This document shows positions 62,420 through 64,000 of a stretch of DNA of 64,000 bases, piece by piece. Source of the stretch: Shewanella phaeophyticola (GTDB taxonomy: Bacteria > Pseudomonadota > Gammaproteobacteria > Enterobacterales > Shewanellaceae). The stretch is from the NCBI RefSeq assembly GCF_025398315.1, contig NZ_JAODOQ010000001.1, forward strand, positions 2,976,001-3,040,000, read 5' to 3'. A program made the translations under genes and the position numbers. A model generated the notes under the pieces. That model worked only from the letters and a program-made list of their open reading frames with translations. It did no database searches and was not told the DNA's origin. Each line of letters opens with the position of its first letter. Position 1 is the stretch's first letter.

Positions 62420-64000
62420 TTAGTGTCTCGCGGGTCTTAGCAAACTCAATGTCAGGATAACGTTCCATCGACAGGTTTAAATTAACCATGGTTGGCGCGA
62501 TATAAGTTAAGTTATCGCCACCATCGAGTGCAAGGTTAGGGCTGCACTTTCGACGAAATTCTTCAAGCTTACGCTCATCTTTGCAGTACACCCAACGTGC
62601 AGTACTTACACTAATACCTTCGTAAATTGCTTCAACGTTATATTCGCTTTTTAAGCGGCCAACAACCACTTCAAACTGCAGCACACCAACAGCACCAACA
62701 ATTAAATCATTTGAGTCAATCGGCCTAAATACCTGCACAGCCCCTTCTTCTGATAATTGCACTAAGCCTTTGAGTAACTGTTTTTGCTTTAAAGGGTCTT
62801 TTAAACGAATACGACGAAACATTTCTGGCGCAAAGTTAGGCACGCCAGTGAAACGTATCTTTTCACCTTGAGTAAAAGTATCGCCAATGCGCATGGTGCC
62901 GTGGTTATGTAAACCAATGATATCACCAGGGTATGCCGCTTCTGCACGATTACGGTCACCTGCCATAAAGGTCAATGCATCACTCACATTAACATCTTTA
63001 CCAATACGCACATGGTGCATTTTCATGCCTTGCTCATATCGACCCGAGCAAATACGCATAAAGGCCACACGGTCACGATGCTTAGGATCCATGTTGGCTT
63101 GAATTTTAAAAATAAACCCAGAGAATTTATCTTCATCCGGTTGCACTTGACGGGCATCCGTTTCTCGCGGTAGTGGCTTTGGTGCCCACTCAACGATGCC
63201 ATCAAGAATATGGTCAACACCAAAGTTACCTAATGCAGTACCAAAGTATACAGGTGTAAGTTCGCCTTTTAAAAATGCTTCTTGGTCAAACTCATGAGAG
63301 GCACCTGCAACCAGCTCCATTTCATCACGTATCTCTGCGGCATAAGCGCCTAACTCTTTATCAAGTTCAGGGTTGTTTAACCCTTTAATAATACGTTTTT
63401 CTTGGATGGTATGACCCATACCACTTTGATACAAGATCACTTCATCGCGCAGTATGTGATAAACACCTTTAAATTCTTTACCTGAGCCGATTGGCCAGGT
63501 AATCGGTGCACAGGCCATTTTTAAAATGTCTTCAACTTCATCCATTAGCTCAATAGGATCACGAATGTCACGGTCACATTTGTTCATGAACGTCACAATC
63601 GGCGTGTCACGTAATCGCGTCACTTCCATCAGCTTAATGGTTCTGTCTTCTACACCTTTAGCGGAGTCAATAACCATTAAACAAGAGTCGACTGCGGTCA
63701 GAGTGCGGTAAGTATCTTCCGAAAAGTCTTCGTGACCAGGCGTATCAAGCAAATTGACGAGTGCGCCACCGTAAGGAAATTGCATAACAGAAGTTGTGAT
63801 AGAGATACCACGATCTTTTTCCATTTCCATCCAGTCTGACTTAGCATGCTGCCCAGACTTTTTACCTTTAACGGTACCGGCTTTTTGTAAAGCCTGTCCG
63901 AATAAAAGTACTTTTTCGGTGATGGTGGTTTTACCCGCATCGGGGTGCGAAATGATGGCGAAGGTACGACGCTTGTCGACCTCAACGTTGTTGCCTGACA
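62420..64000 (-). CDS. prfC: Peptide chain release factor 3 (prfC), lacking only the first base of its start codon; small indel near the 3' end
   Basis: GTPase that removes RF1/RF2 from the ribosome. The window edge shows TG-TCA-GGC, so the start ATG is cut after its A; the product begins (M)[29 protein letters not shown] with the P-loop. G-motifs: [17 protein letters not shown] (switch 1), [12 protein letters not shown] (G3), [11 protein letters not shown] (G4). The beta-barrel and C-terminal domains are complete through [29 protein letters not shown]. There the family ends TREH-stop. Here an extra base in GAGACACTAA (about 62423-62429) lets the frame run on through its own terminator to 62265. 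I use the family stop at 62420-62422. Confidence 0.93.

Overview
The window looks like chromosome of a marine gammaproteobacterium, most likely Shewanella or a close relative. The grounds are a moderately AT-rich composition, the protein sequences themselves, and several gene orders typical of the group: barA / rlmD-relA-mazG-pyrG-eno; glyA-nrdR-ribD-ribE-ribBX-ribH-nusB-thiL-pgpA; ubiT / ubiUV; radA-PilZ protein-serB / ahpA; and nupC-tsx-deoCABD. I see no prophage, integron, CRISPR array, rRNA or tRNA. The only mobile-type DNA is a pair of about 280-bp elements with inverted ends (35467-35750 and 51873-52152).

Layout. 1-7.6 kb (minus): rlmD, relA, mazG, pyrG and the start of eno, covering translation, stringent response, nucleotide hygiene and glycolysis. 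7.7-15.6 kb (plus): barA, a YjaG-family gene, a small unknown gene, an AEC transporter, recN behind two LexA boxes, and an unknown membrane-anchored protein. 15.7-23.1 kb (minus): the glyA-nrdR-riboflavin-nusB-thiL-pgpA cluster; its RibB carries a degenerate GTP cyclohydrolase II tail (RibBX). 23.4-37.1 kb (plus): ettA, an unknown exported coiled-coil protein, an RND efflux pair, a NYN-domain protein, a beta-propeller/GGDEF/EAL membrane protein, a solute-binding protein and a thioesterase. 37.2-39.6 kb (minus): a degenerate-GGDEF/EAL protein and an HDOD protein. 39.9-46.4 kb: trhP-yfhL, the oxygen-independent ubiquinone genes ubiT and ubiUV, a YjiH-family transporter behind a structured leader, and a PilZ protein. 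46.5-54 kb: radA, a large two-PilZ protein, a hydrolase, serB and ahpA. 54-62.2 kb (minus): a complete nucleoside salvage set (NupC, Tsx-like porin, DeoC, DeoA, DeoB, DeoD) plus a TatD-family hydrolase. The window ends inside prfC, one base into its start codon.

The most striking feature is that 15 otherwise ordinary genes are broken by small indels, 18 events in all, many in housekeeping genes (glyA, ettA, radA, serB, deoA, deoB, prfC). The events are not random. In at least 11 the disrupted spot is where the conserved protein calls for the DNA word GGWCC (GGTCC or GGACC), and the observed bases are that word garbled with 1-2 extra bases, for example GGTCC to GGCTAC three times and GGACC to GAGGCC twice. 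By eye only 9 intact GGWCC sites remain in 64 kb. The best explanation is a motif-specific sequencing error caused by a modified base, which implies that the source strain has an active GGWCC methyltransferase, probably part of an AvaII/Sau96I-like system encoded elsewhere. Most of the remaining frameshifts look like homopolymer slips. I annotate these genes at full length and mark each break.

Other points worth a look: a riboswitch- or attenuator-like leader before yjiH, an FNR-type site at a textbook spacing upstream of ubiUV, the element end that supplies the serB stop codon, and several unrecognised conserved-looking proteins.
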